A program made the translations under genes and the position numbers. Shown here piece after piece: positions 32,993 through 41,415 of a stretch of 64,000 nucleotides of DNA; position 1 is the stretch's first letter; every line of letters starts with the position of its first letter. The DNA is from Devosia lucknowensis (lineage in GTDB: Bacteria > Pseudomonadota > Alphaproteobacteria > Rhizobiales > Devosiaceae). The DNA is taken from assembly GCF_900177655.1 (NCBI RefSeq), contig NZ_FXWK01000001.1, positions 434,001 to 498,000 of the forward strand, read 5' to 3'. The notes under the pieces are model-generated. The model worked only from the letters and a program-made list of their open reading frames with translations, did no database searches and was not told the DNA's origin.

Positions 32993-34600
32993 ATGGAAAA
33001 TCACGAAACCATGGCGGATCTGCCTCGGGCGATGATCGACACTATGACGCCTGCCTCGGCCTGGATCATCGTCCTGCCTATCGTCCTGGCCCTGATGGGC
33101 GCTGCCGGCCTTTTGATGTTGCGCCGCAACAACGGCGCCCCAGTGATCGGGGCGGTGATCGTTGTGGTCGGCATCATTGCCTGCGAAATCGCGTTGCTGT
33201 TGGAGGTCATCGCCAACGGGCCGGTCAGCATGACCATGGGGAAGTGGCTGCCACCCTTTGGTATCAGCCTGACTGCCGACGTGTTCGGCGCCAGTTTTGC
33301 GCTGGCTTCCGCGGTCGTGACGCTCATCGTGCTGCTCTACGCCGAGATCGACAGGGCAGACGCAGACGGACGCGACGCTTTCCATTCCATGGTGCTGTTA
33401 TTGCTGGCGGGCGTGACCGGCGCGTTCCTGACCGGCGACCTTTTCAACCTCTATGTCTGGTTCGAGGTGACGCTGATCGCGTCCTTTGGCCTGATCGTGC
33501 AGGGCGGGCGACCGGCGCAACTTGATGCTGCGGTGAAATACGGGTTTCTCAATTTTCTGGCGACGACGCTGTTCCTGCTGTCACTTGGCCTTCTCTATGG
33601 CCTTCTCGGCACGCTCAACATGGCCGATATCATGCGGGTCGCCCCGCTAGCCGATCCTGCGTCGATGGCTGGAGTTGCCGCGCTCCTCATGCTGGCTTTT
33701 GGCATGAAGGCGGCGGCATTCCCGCTCAACGCCTGGCTCCCCGCGTCCTATCACACGCCATCGGCAGCGGTGTCTGCGCTCTTTGCCGGGCTGCTCACCA
33801 AGGTCGGCGCCTATGCGCTGCTGCGTTCACTGGTCGCCCTGCTGCCCGCCAGCCGTGACCTGCTTGAGCCCGCCCTGGCTGTCATTGCCATCGCCACGCT
33901 GGTCACCGCTCCCCTGGGGGCGATCGCCGAGACCAACCTGCGCCGCGCCGTTGGCTTTCTTGTCATCGGCGGCATCGGCGCTGTGCTTGCAGGATTGGCC
34001 ATGCCTTCGCTGGACGGTGTGGCGGGATCTGGCCTCTACATCTTCCACGCCATCCTCACCATGACGGCGCTCTATATGGTCGCGGGTCTGATCGAAAAGC
34101 GAACCGCTGCAACCGATACAAGGCAGATGGGCGGCCTCTATGCCGCAAGCACGCCGCTCTCCATCCTGTTCTTCGTCCTGGTTCTCGCATCCGCCGGTGT
34201 TCCGCCGTTCCTTGGTTTCTGGCCCAAGCTTCTCCTCATTGAGGCTGGTGTGGCAGAGGGCATGGCGACAACGGGGCAGGGATGGATCGGGATCGGCCTG
34301 GTAACTGCATTGCTGATCAACGCCGTGCTCACACTCATCGCCGGCTCGCGCCTCTGGTCGCACATCTTCTGGCGATCGGGGCCGGAAGGCGAGGGGACCG
34401 AGCATGCCAGCCCGAACCTGGTAGCGTTTGACCGTCGCGGGCGGCTGGCGTTAGGCGCCAGCGCAGCGCTGACATTGGGCATAGCGGCAATCGGCCTCTG
34501 GCCCGGGCCGCTGATGGGTGCCGTGAGTGTCGGCGCGGCCGACATCCTGGACCCGGCCCGCTACGTGGCGGCGACCGGACTTGCCGGAGAGGGCCCATGA
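32993..34600 (+). CDS. mnhD: Na+/H+ antiporter subunit D
   Basis: A 535-residue membrane protein homologous to NuoM/NuoN: YVWFEVTLIASFGLIV, KAAAFPLNAWLPASYHTPSAAVSALFAGLLTKVGAYALLR and a long C-terminal helical tail. It is the second large ion-translocating subunit. About 14 hydrophobic segments are present. It starts four bases after mnhC and overlaps mnhE by four bases. Confidence 0.94.
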   Translation: MENHETMADLPRAMIDTMTPASAWIIVLPIVLALMGAAGLLMLRRNNGAPVIGAVIVVVGIIACEIALLLEVIANGPVSMTMGKWLPPFGISLTADVFGASFALASAVVTLIVLLYAEIDRADADGRDAFHSMVLLLLAGVTGAFLTGDLFNLYVWFEVTLIASFGLIVQGGRPAQLDAAVKYGFLNFLATTLFLLSLGLLYGLLGTLNMADIMRVAPLADPASMAGVAALLMLAFGMKAAAFPLNAWLPASYHTPSAAVSALFAGLLTKVGAYALLRSLVALLPASRDLLEPALAVIAIATLVTAPLGAIAETNLRRAVGFLVIGGIGAVLAGLAMPSLDGVAGSGLYIFHAILTMTALYMVAGLIEKRTAATDTRQMGGLYAASTPLSILFFVLVLASAGVPPFLGFWPKLLLIEAGVAEGMATTGQGWIGIGLVTALLINAVLTLIAGSRLWSHIFWRSGPEGEGTEHASPNLVAFDRRGRLALGASAALTLGIAAIGLWPGPLMGAVSVGAADILDPARYVAATGLAGEGP

Positions 34601-35076
34601 ACACCGCTTTTCTGGTCGTCATCCTGGCGCTGGTCTGGGCCGGCATAACCGGGAGCTTTTCCGGCCTTAATCTCCTTTTCGGCGGTTTAATCGGCGCCGC
34701 TGCGGTCTATCTGCTCCGCGATGCCATGGCAGGTCCGCGCTCCCCAAAACGCCTGGGGCGTATTCTCTCTCTGGCGGTGCTGTTCCTCTACGAACTGGTG
34801 GTCAGCGCGGTCCGCGTGGCCGCCGTGGTCATACGTCCTGATCTGTCGAGGGCGGTACGCCCGGCCATTGTGGCCGTCCCCATCGCGCTCAAGTCCGATG
34901 TGGAAATCACGCTGCTCGCCAACATGATCACGCTCACTCCCGGAACGCTGTCCGTCGACCTCTCCGACGACAGGTCTGTGCTCTACGTCCACGCGCTCTA
35001 CATGGCCGACCGGGAAGGCATGATCGCCGACATCACCAATGGCTTTGAGAAAAAGGTCAGGGAGGTGTTCGAATGA
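34597..35076 (+). CDS. mnhE: Na+/H+ antiporter subunit E
   Basis: A 159-residue protein with two N-terminal membrane helices and a cytoplasmic tail with the typical VALKSDVEITLLANMITLTPGTLSVDLSDD segment of MrpE. Coupled to D and F by ATGA overlaps. Confidence 0.93.
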   Translation: MNTAFLVVILALVWAGITGSFSGLNLLFGGLIGAAAVYLLRDAMAGPRSPKRLGRILSLAVLFLYELVVSAVRVAAVVIRPDLSRAVRPAIVAVPIALKSDVEITLLANMITLTPGTLSVDLSDDRSVLYVHALYMADREGMIADITNGFEKKVREVFE

Positions 35077-35381
35077 CCCCTGAGACCTTCATTGACTGGG
35101 CGACCCTCGTTTCGCTGGTTGTGCTCGGATTGTCGCTGCTGATCTCCATGGTGCGGATCGTAGTCGGACCGACCTTGGCCGACCGGGTTCTGGCGCTCGA
35201 TCTCCTTACCGTAGTCGCTATGGGCTTCATCGGAGCTGTGGCGGTACGGACCGGCCTCTGGCTCTATCTCGACATCGCGGTGGCCCTGGCGCTCCTCGGC
35301 TTCCTCGCCACCGTGGCCCTGTCACGATACATCCTCATGCGCGGTGAAGACGGCAAATCGCCCAGCAGGGAGAAGCCTTGA
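35073..35381 (+). CDS. mnhF: Na+/H+ antiporter subunit F
   Basis: A 102-residue, three-helix protein with the MrpF motif [27 protein letters not shown]. Overlaps E and G by four bases at either end. Confidence 0.92.
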   Translation: MTPETFIDWATLVSLVVLGLSLLISMVRIVVGPTLADRVLALDLLTVVAMGFIGAVAVRTGLWLYLDIAVALALLGFLATVALSRYILMRGEDGKSPSREKP

Positions 35382-35746
35382 TGCTGAATGCGATCGCGAT
35401 CTACCTCGGCGGCACGCTGCTGGTTGTCGGCGCTCTGTTCACCCTGCTGGCCGCCATAGGCGTGGTCCGTCTGCCCGACCTGTATACGCGGATGCATGCA
35501 GCATCCAAGGCTGGCGCGGTTGGTGGCGGACTGATTCTCTTGGCCGTCGCCGTACTGAGTCAGGATGCTGCAGTCTCCGTACGCGCAATTATTGGCGTAG
35601 TTTTCCTGTTGCTGACCACGCCTGTTTCGGCTCATCTTTTGGCGCGTGCCAGTTATTTGTCCGGCTACAAGCCGAGCAGTGAAACGTTGATCGATGAGCT
35701 CGCACCAAACAACGGACAAAATCCCGTAGCAAAACAGCCGCACTAG
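35378..35746 (+). CDS. mnhG: Na+/H+ antiporter subunit G
   Basis: A 122-residue, three-helix protein with the MrpG motif [22 protein letters not shown] and [15 protein letters not shown]. It closes the A-G operon; all seven subunits are present and none is broken, so a functional complex exporting sodium and importing protons is expected. Confidence 0.93.
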   Translation: MMLNAIAIYLGGTLLVVGALFTLLAAIGVVRLPDLYTRMHAASKAGAVGGGLILLAVAVLSQDAAVSVRAIIGVVFLLLTTPVSAHLLARASYLSGYKPSSETLIDELAPNNGQNPVAKQPH

Positions 35747-35831
35747 TTACATGTAAGACGGCCCGCCGGGGTTGCATGCCCTAGTAAACGGACATAATAA
35801 ATCACCAGGACGTGACGGCCCCTGTTGCGTC

Positions 35832-35847
35832 CCAATAATAAAATTGG
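35832..35847. promoter_or_regulatory. AT-rich inverted repeat upstream of mucR
   Basis: CCAAT and ATTGG flank six A/T bases 11 bases before the mucR ATG, within an AT-rich patch. MucR/Ros proteins bind AT-rich sites and commonly repress their own genes, so this is a candidate autoregulatory site (inference). Confidence 0.35.
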
Positions 35848-35858
35848 AAGGTTGAAAA

Positions 35859-36281
35859 ATGAACGACGAGACCGGCGCGTTCGCAACTGCTGACGCCGAT
35901 CTGATCGAACTCAGCACGGAAATTGTCTCTGCCTACGTCAGCCATAACGCAGTCAGCCCTGGTGACCTGCCGAAACTGATCGCCGAAGTGCATGGGGCGC
36001 TGCGCGCCCTGCAGACCAACGAAGTGCCTGCGCCTGTGGAAGAGCTCAAGCCCGCAGTGCCAGTTCGCAAGTCGGTTGCCAACGACTACATCATCTGCCT
36101 GGAAGACGGAAAGAAGTTCAAGTCTCTCAAGCGTCACCTGCGCACGCACTACAATCTCTCGCCGGAAGAATACCGCGAGAAGTGGGGCCTGCCCGCCGAC
36201 TACCCGATGGTCGCCCCCAGCTATTCCGCGACCCGCTCCAAGTTGGCCAAGGACAACGGCCTCGGCCGCAAGGTCGACTAA
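35859..36281 (+). CDS. mucR: MucR/Ros-family zinc-finger regulator
   Basis: A 140-residue alphaproteobacterial regulator. The DNA-binding domain contains CLEDGKKFKSLKRHLRTHYNLSPEEYR with Cys, Asp and the two His of the Ros-type zinc finger; the second canonical cysteine is Asp (CLED), as in many MucR homologues. The C-terminal helices include WGLPADYPMVAPSYSATRS. Family members repress exopolysaccharide, motility or cell-cycle genes as nucleoid-structuring proteins. GGAAGG precedes the ATG. A strong terminator follows. Confidence 0.92.
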   Translation: MNDETGAFATADADLIELSTEIVSAYVSHNAVSPGDLPKLIAEVHGALRALQTNEVPAPVEELKPAVPVRKSVANDYIICLEDGKKFKSLKRHLRTHYNLSPEEYREKWGLPADYPMVAPSYSATRSKLAKDNGLGRKVD

Positions 36282-36308
36282 AACTTTCGAGTTTCAGCGT
36301 CTTCGATG

Positions 36309-36343
36309 AATGGCCGCCCCAAAGGGCGGCCATTTTCATTTTC
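36309..36343 (+). terminator. Intrinsic terminator of mucR
   Basis: AATGGCCGCCC, loop CAAA, GGGCGGCCATT (11-base perfect stem), then TTCATTTTC. It starts 27 bases after the mucR stop. Confidence 0.88.
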
Positions 36344-36417
36344 GTCACCGACTTATCCCCGGTCGATAGCCTCAGCGCAAAAATAGGAATATAATCTTAT
36401 TTGCGTTGGAGCTGACC

Positions 36418-36771
36418 ATGCCTGCCGAGTCGAGTGTTTCCCATCCTGCTGCGCATTTCCCGGTAGTTATCGGCCACCCGTTGCCGATTCAAAAGGTCGT
36501 CGACCTTGTGGCTGGAGAATTCAACGTTCCTCCATCACTCATTTTTAGTGCGACACGTTGCCGGTTGAGCGTGGCCCGCGCTCGGCAGTTGGCCATGTAC
36601 CTGTCGCACGTCATCCTGGGATCGAGCCTCACTGCTGTCGGGATCGCGTTCGGAAGGGATAGGACAACAGTCTCATATGCCTGCGGCTTGATTGAGGACA
36701 TGCGCGATGATCCCGTATTCGACGCGGAACTCACCGCGCTCGAAGCCCAGCTTCAGACCTGTGAGGGTTGA
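36418..36771 (+). CDS. DnaA C-terminal-domain-like helix-turn-helix protein
   Basis: A 117-residue protein consisting essentially of a DnaA domain IV-type helix-turn-helix: KVVDLVAGEFNVPPSLIFSATRCRLSVARARQLAMYLSHVILGSSLTAVGIAFGRDRTTVSYAC, close to the DnaA box-binding signature RTTVxxA. It lacks the AAA+ part, so it is not a replication initiator; stand-alone copies are known in this order, with unclear function. GGAG lies 7 bases before ATG 36418. It is followed directly by a DUF6456 gene. Confidence 0.8.
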   Translation: MPAESSVSHPAAHFPVVIGHPLPIQKVVDLVAGEFNVPPSLIFSATRCRLSVARARQLAMYLSHVILGSSLTAVGIAFGRDRTTVSYACGLIEDMRDDPVFDAELTALEAQLQTCEG

Positions 36772-36773
36772 CG

Positions 36774-37253
36774 ATGACGGCAGCGAAAACATGTTTCGAT
36801 GCCCCAGGACGCCTGGCTGCGGTCGGCTCGGGCAAGTTTCTTCTGCCGCATCATCTCGAAGCGGCGCGGCGCCTGAGCCTGCTGCTGGACCGTGCGCAGC
36901 TCAGGCAGAGAGTGACCATGAGCTGTGACCCAACGCGGGTAGGGGCGGGCAAAGGGGCCGCGCAATCCGATTTGACCGACAGCGCTGCAGACGCGCGGCG
37001 AAAGCTGACGGCCATTGCCGCCAGGCTCCCAGCCGACTGCTGGGGCATTCTCGTGGACGTATGCCTGTACGAAAAGGGTTTTCAGGACATCGAGACTGAA
37101 CGCGGTTGGCCAAGGCGAGCGGCCAAACTGGTGCTGAGGATCGCCCTCGATCAGGTGGCGGCGACATTTGGATTGAACGCAAGTGCCGAAGGACGTTCCC
37201 ACGCGGCCACTCGAAGCTGGTTGCCGGAGCGCCCGGCAATGTTCACGGACTAG
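36774..37253 (+). CDS. DUF6456-type conserved protein
   Basis: A 159-residue protein whose second half (LTAIAARLPADCWGILVDVCLYEKGFQDIETERGWPRRAAKLVLRIALDQVAATFGL) resembles the DUF6456 domain, an uncharacterised domain often found with helix-turn-helix proteins in Hyphomicrobiales. A DNA-related role is suggested by its place directly behind the DnaA-C-like gene. I prefer ATG 36774; a TTG at 36768 overlaps the previous stop. Confidence 0.65.
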   Translation: MTAAKTCFDAPGRLAAVGSGKFLLPHHLEAARRLSLLLDRAQLRQRVTMSCDPTRVGAGKGAAQSDLTDSAADARRKLTAIAARLPADCWGILVDVCLYEKGFQDIETERGWPRRAAKLVLRIALDQVAATFGLNASAEGRSHAATRSWLPERPAMFTD

Positions 37254-37336
37254 GCCATTAACGATGTAATGATCGGTAAGGTTCGGCCGTTGGCGGCGCC
37301 TGATATGGTTGGCACCTACGAATTGCGGTGCGACCG

Positions 37337-38371
37337 ATGTCGTCCAGGATCAATGCCATTCAATCGCTGAGAGCGGGTGCCGCCATCATGGTGCTGGCAT
37401 CGCACGCCTTGCTTTATCCCTATGCAATTGCGGACCAGCCGCTGGTGTTCGGGCGTCTCGGTTGGCTGGGCGTGATCCTGTTTTTTGTCGTTTCGGGTTT
37501 CATTATGGTCGCGGTGACGGGGCAGGGCCGTTTTGGTGCCCGCGGGTTTCTGCAGCGGCGCATATTGCGTGTCGTGCCGCTCTACTGGGCCTTTACCCTG
37601 GCCGCCGCCGCGCTTGCGCTGCTCGTACCCAGCCTGTTCAGGACCACCGTGTTCGATGGCCAGCAGCTTGCGATGTCGCTGGCATTCATACCGTTCTACA
37701 ATCCCACGAGCCACGGCCTGCATCCACTCTACAAGTTAGGCTGGACCTTGAACTACGAAATGTTCTTCTACGTCGTGTTCGCCATGCTGGCAGTGCTGAC
37801 TGCTCGACGGCGGGTTCTGGTGCTGACGCTGGCCTTCTCGGGTCTCAGCCTTGTGGGTCTGGTCGCCCACCCCGAAAGTGCCATCCCGGCTTTCTATACC
37901 AGCTACATGCCGCTGGCTTTCGTCGCCGGAGCCTGGCTTGGGCTCGCCCATATCGAGCAGAGGTTGCAGGCGCTGCCACGAAGCGCGGCGCTGGTTTTGG
38001 CAGCAATTGGGTTGGCAGGCCTTGTCGAAGGCTTCTGGTTCGATCGCGGCGTCATCGAGGATGCTGCTGCCTTCCTTGGCTTCCTCGCTTTCGCCACCGC
38101 AGCGGTGACCCTTTTTGTTGGCTTCGACTCCAAGCTGCCGAGCCTCAAACCGCTTGAGCAACTGGGCGATGCGTCCTACTCGATTTACCTGGTGCACATC
38201 TTTGCCGTGGCGGCCATCGCCGGTGTACTCATGCGTGTGCTCGAGCCGCAGACGGTAGCTGCCTTTGTGGGCATAGCAGCAATCGCCATGGGCGGCGGCA
38301 TCATAGCAGGATGGGCGGTCTACGCCTTGGTTGAGAAGCCGCTCATGGCACGTCTCAGGCGTTTGATCTAG
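37337..38371 (+). CDS. Acyltransferase family 3 membrane protein
   Basis: A 344-residue protein with about ten transmembrane segments. It begins with the acyltransferase-3 signature RINAIQSLRAGAAIMVLASHALL (catalytic His in ASHA) and has FFVVSGFIMV and RRILRVVPLYW further on; SYSIYLVHI is the usual C-terminal motif. Such enzymes add acetyl or other acyl groups to sugars in exopolysaccharide, O-antigen or glucans. The acceptor is unknown. ATG 37337 was chosen because it places the signature at the N-terminus; a GTG at 37328 is possible. Confidence 0.85.
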   Translation: MSSRINAIQSLRAGAAIMVLASHALLYPYAIADQPLVFGRLGWLGVILFFVVSGFIMVAVTGQGRFGARGFLQRRILRVVPLYWAFTLAAAALALLVPSLFRTTVFDGQQLAMSLAFIPFYNPTSHGLHPLYKLGWTLNYEMFFYVVFAMLAVLTARRRVLVLTLAFSGLSLVGLVAHPESAIPAFYTSYMPLAFVAGAWLGLAHIEQRLQALPRSAALVLAAIGLAGLVEGFWFDRGVIEDAAAFLGFLAFATAAVTLFVGFDSKLPSLKPLEQLGDASYSIYLVHIFAVAAIAGVLMRVLEPQTVAAFVGIAAIAMGGGIIAGWAVYALVEKPLMARLRRLI

Positions 38372-38796
38372 GCGAGCGCCGACCGCGCCTCGCTGCGGAT
38401 CCGATTGACCATCGCCACGAGTCCGTTTGAACGCTGCATGCCCAGGTGATCGCTGAGGCCCAGCTTCTTGAACCACTCGATCGCGTCGGTTTCCGCGATC
38501 TCCAATGCAGGACGGTTCGAATAGAGCGCGAGAAGCACCGCCACCAGACCCTTGGTGATGATGGCATCGGATTGGCCGCGAAAACTCAGCACGGGCGATC
38601 CGTTCGAAGAATGTTGTTCCGAAATCAGCCAGACGTTGGACACGCAGCCCTTCACCCTGGTCTCGTCGGTCTTGTCGCTATCAGCCATTGGCGGCAGCGA
38701 TTGCCCCAGTTCGATGAGGTAATTGAGCCTGTCTTCCCAGTCATCGAGGAAGGATAGGTTGTCTGCGATGTTCTGGAATGGCTGCGGCTCGGTCAT
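38368..38796 (-). CDS. sufE: SufE family Fe-S assembly protein
   Basis: A 142-residue protein with the SufE core: LSFLDDWEDRLNYLIELGQSLPPM, then VKGCVSNVWL holding the sulfur-accepting Cys. It passes sulfur from SufS to the SUF scaffold. It stands apart from any suf operon, as is common in this group. Start at ATG 38796; a GTG at 38802 is possible. It overlaps the convergent acyltransferase by four bases. Confidence 0.92.
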   Translation of the reverse strand: MTEPQPFQNIADNLSFLDDWEDRLNYLIELGQSLPPMADSDKTDETRVKGCVSNVWLISEQHSSNGSPVLSFRGQSDAIITKGLVAVLLALYSNRPALEIAETDAIEWFKKLGLSDHLGMQRSNGLVAMVNRIRSEARSALA

Positions 38797-38845
38797 GCGC
38801 ACTATCTAGGGGAGTGGCCCGTCGTTTGCCAGCCTGTCGATGGTG

Positions 38846-38882
38846 CAAAAGAAAAACCGCAGATGCGGGGCAGCATCTGCGG
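38846..38882 (-). terminator. Strong intrinsic terminator
   Basis: On the minus strand CCGCAGATGC, a short loop, GCATCTGCGG (perfect 10-base stem, 38857-38882), then TTTTTCTTTTG. It ends the transcript that begins at or beyond the small gene at 38968-39267. Confidence 0.9.
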
Positions 38883-38965
38883 CAGGCGCCAGGGGGCGAT
38901 GGAGTTGCGTCGCTTGGGGAAGTGACACGCCCCCTGGGGTCTCAAATGGTGCCCATGCGGGCACC
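38883..38965 (-). other. Structured region with two further hairpins before the terminator
   Basis: GGTGCCC-GCAT-GGGCACC (38948-38965) and the longer CCAGGGGGCG/CGCCCCCTGG pair (38889-38898 with 38928-38937) stand in series just ahead of the terminator. No reading frame explains them. They could be a structured 3' untranslated region or the body of a small RNA of about 120 bases; I recognise no known RNA family. Confidence 0.5.
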
Positions 38966-38967
38966 CT

Positions 38968-39267
38968 TCAGCCCGCGCGGTCCGGCCGAGGTCTTGGAAG
39001 CGGAACCTGAAACTGCGCCGGCTCGACATGCATGGGAGCGCCGGCGTGCGGGTTTGTCTGAAGTGCCGCGGTAGCAAGCGCCTTGCCGCCGAGGCACGTA
39101 ATATCCTGGCATTCGATGGACTGTATCTGTTGAGCGACGAACTGGCTGCCGCGCGCCATGGCCTCGCGGGAGAGTTCTCCTGCCGAATCGCTGACATCGG
39201 CGCCAATGCCTGGCCGGATGACCAGGAAGGCGAGGGTGAGCCAGAATGCAGAGCGAAGCAGAAACAT
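38968..39267 (-). CDS. Small secreted protein, possibly DUF5330-like
   Basis: A 99-residue protein with a hydrophobic N-terminus (MFLLRSAFWLTLAFLVI, a likely signal peptide or anchor), a Cys pair in SIECQDITCLGG and a proline-rich tail (PLPRPRPDRAG). The N-terminus and Cys pattern resemble the DUF5330 family of Hyphomicrobiales, but it is short. Function unknown. An overlapping longer frame in another phase (38802-39314) lacks any protein character, so I prefer this one. Confidence 0.5.
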   Translation of the reverse strand: MFLLRSAFWLTLAFLVIRPGIGADVSDSAGELSREAMARGSQFVAQQIQSIECQDITCLGGKALATAALQTNPHAGAPMHVEPAQFQVPLPRPRPDRAG

Positions 39268-39588
39268 CGTCTCGGGTCCATCGCGGCGGGACCATTTCCC
39301 GGCCGTGCCATCACCCTAAGTGCCTCACCTTAAGCGCGTTTTCGGCAATTCGATAAAATTTGAATTAAATGCCGGCATTGGCATCAAGGTCTGCAACCCC
39401 TTGTTTACGCTAACTCCCGAAACCGACCGGCCAGACCCCTCAGGTAGCCGTTCGCACGTCCGAACTTAAGCTCGTCTTAGCTGTTGCTGGCCGAGGTTTG
39501 AGACACCGAAGACCCGGATCCATCCGGGCAGCGCGGCCCGGGGAAGGGCGGCGATCCAGGCGAGACTGGATAGAACAGGCGTCGTTGA
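39268..39588. other. 321-base divergent gap
   Basis: It lies between the small secreted-protein gene (leftward) and the histidine kinase (rightward) and must carry both promoters. An AT-rich patch at about 39345-39375 contains the palindrome ATGCCGGCAT at 39368-39377. I see no gene, tRNA or clear operator. Confidence 0.5.
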
Positions 39589-41415
39589 GTGAGTTATTTG
39601 TGGATGCGTAGCTTCAGTGTTTTCGGAGCCGGCCAGACCAGCGATTCCGCATCAGCGATGAGCGGCAATCGCCCGGAACTGCTGCGCCGCAAGACCATCG
39701 CAAACAATGCGCGCATCCTTGTGGCTGCGGCAGCGCTCTGTGTCATCCCGTCGACCTATCTCCTGGCCTCGGGCGCCTTCCTGCCATTCCTGCTGGCCTC
39801 GGTCGTGCTGGCCGCAGGCCTGGTTAGTCTCGCCATGCACCGCCGTGGTCAGATCGATGTCGCCGTGTCCGCCCAGGTCGCGGCGTTGATGGCTTCGGGG
39901 CTTATTCTGACGCTTGCGGATCCGAGGCTCGGCGATGCTGGCCTGGCCGTGGCTGTCATGGGGCCGGTGCTTGCAGCCCTGATTGCCCGCCCCGTCATGC
40001 GCCGCCTGACCTGGCTCGCTCTCGTGCCCGTGGCCGTCCTGGGCCTTGTGGCATCCGTCCTTGGCCTGCCGTCCACCCCCGTGGACGAACTGATTCTCCT
40101 TAGCGGTTCCTCCGCCGCCTTTGTCATTGCCTTCGTCGTCGTTGCGCACAGCGCGCATCGGATCAATGCGGCATACGAAGTGTACGACAAGGCCCAGATC
40201 AGCGCCTATCGCCACCTCATCGAACACGTGCAGGACGCCGTTCTGCGATTTTCGGCCGATGGGGCGATCATGCTGGCGTCGCGCTCCTCGGAAACACTTT
40301 TCGGCTGCCCCCGCTACCAGATCGCGGGCAGCAAGCTGAGCGAACGCTTGCACATCATGGATCGTCCGAGCTTTCTGACCGCATTTTCGGATGCCGCCGA
40401 GGATGGGCGGAGCCGCACGATCGAACTCCGCATCCGCCAGGAGGATCCCCGCGCGCGCTCCAGCGTGCCGCGCTTCGTCTGGGCCGAAATGCAGCTTTCG
40501 CCTATTCGCGAGGATAGCGCAGAAGGCGCGCGCTACGAGGTGATCGCACTGGTGCGCGATATCAGCGCCCGCAAGGACGCTGAAGCAGCCATGACCGAGG
40601 CGCGCCGGGTGGCGGAAGACGCCTCGCAGGCCAAGTCGCGGTTCCTTGCCACCATCGGCCACGAATTGCGCACGCCACTGAACGCAGTCGTCGGTTTTTC
40701 CGACATGATGACGTCAGGCATTGGCGGTGAACTGTCGACCACGCACCGGGAATATGCTGGCCTGATCCAGCAGAGCGGCAAGCATCTGCTCGAAGTCGTT
40801 GGCATGCTGCTGGACATGTCGCGCATCGAAGCGGGCAAATTCGAAATCCAGGCCGAGCCCATGGACCCTGCGGAAATCGCACCAGCCTGCCTGTCGATGG
40901 TGGAGTCGCTGGCTCAGGAACGCGGCATCCGTTTGGTCTCTGAGATCGAAACGGACCTGCCGATGATGACCGCGGACGAGCGCGTCTGCCGCCAGATCAT
41001 GATCAACCTGCTCTCCAATGCCATAAAGTTCAGCCATGACGATGGAATCGTTACGGCCACCGTCAAGCGGCAGGGACAATCCATCAACTTCTCCGTACGT
41101 GACCGCGGAATTGGAATGGCGCCCGCTGCCATGGCGAGAATCGGCGAGCCCTTCTTCCAAGTTCAGGATGGCCTCAGCCGGAAATACGAGGGCACGGGGC
41201 TCGGGCTCTCGATCGTCAAGGGCTTGGTCGAACTGCATGGTGGCACGCTCCGGGCCATGTCCGAGATCGGGGCGGGGACAACCATCACTGTTTTGCTGCC
41301 TATAAACGGTCCGGCAACCAAACCCGGCGAAACTGCCGACATCCTTCATCTCTTTTCCGAGCCCGCTACCGCAGCCTCCACTTCATGGCCAAACGAAAAA
41401 AGAAAAGCGCAATGA
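39589..41415 (+). CDS. PAS-domain sensor histidine kinase
   Basis: A 608-residue inner-membrane kinase. Residues about 40-185 hold several membrane helices (ILVAAAALCVIPSTYLL to FVIAFVVVAHSA), followed by a PAS domain (FSADGAIMLASRSSETLFG), a HisKA domain with the phospho-acceptor His in FLATIGHELRTPLNAVVGF, and an HATPase_c with NLLSNAIKFS, VRDRGIGMAP and GTGLGLSIVKGL. It resembles the PleC/DivJ group in architecture, but no partner regulator is adjacent, so its pathway is open. The GTG start at 39589 is uncertain; ATG codons at 39604 and 39658 are alternatives. Confidence 0.82.
   Translation: MSYLWMRSFSVFGAGQTSDSASAMSGNRPELLRRKTIANNARILVAAAALCVIPSTYLLASGAFLPFLLASVVLAAGLVSLAMHRRGQIDVAVSAQVAALMASGLILTLADPRLGDAGLAVAVMGPVLAALIARPVMRRLTWLALVPVAVLGLVASVLGLPSTPVDELILLSGSSAAFVIAFVVVAHSAHRINAAYEVYDKAQISAYRHLIEHVQDAVLRFSADGAIMLASRSSETLFGCPRYQIAGSKLSERLHIMDRPSFLTAFSDAAEDGRSRTIELRIRQEDPRARSSVPRFVWAEMQLSPIREDSAEGARYEVIALVRDISARKDAEAAMTEARRVAEDASQAKSRFLATIGHELRTPLNAVVGFSDMMTSGIGGELSTTHREYAGLIQQSGKHLLEVVGMLLDMSRIEAGKFEIQAEPMDPAEIAPACLSMVESLAQERGIRLVSEIETDLPMMTADERVCRQIMINLLSNAIKFSHDDGIVTATVKRQGQSINFSVRDRGIGMAPAAMARIGEPFFQVQDGLSRKYEGTGLGLSIVKGLVELHGGTLRAMSEIGAGTTITVLLPINGPATKPGETADILHLFSEPATAASTSWPNEKRKAQ

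Noticed and set aside
38802..39314. Longer minus-strand frame over the small secreted-protein gene
   Set aside because: It overlaps the terminator and hairpins and is Arg/Ser/Pro-rich; the shorter frame at 38968-39267 has a signal peptide and plausible composition.
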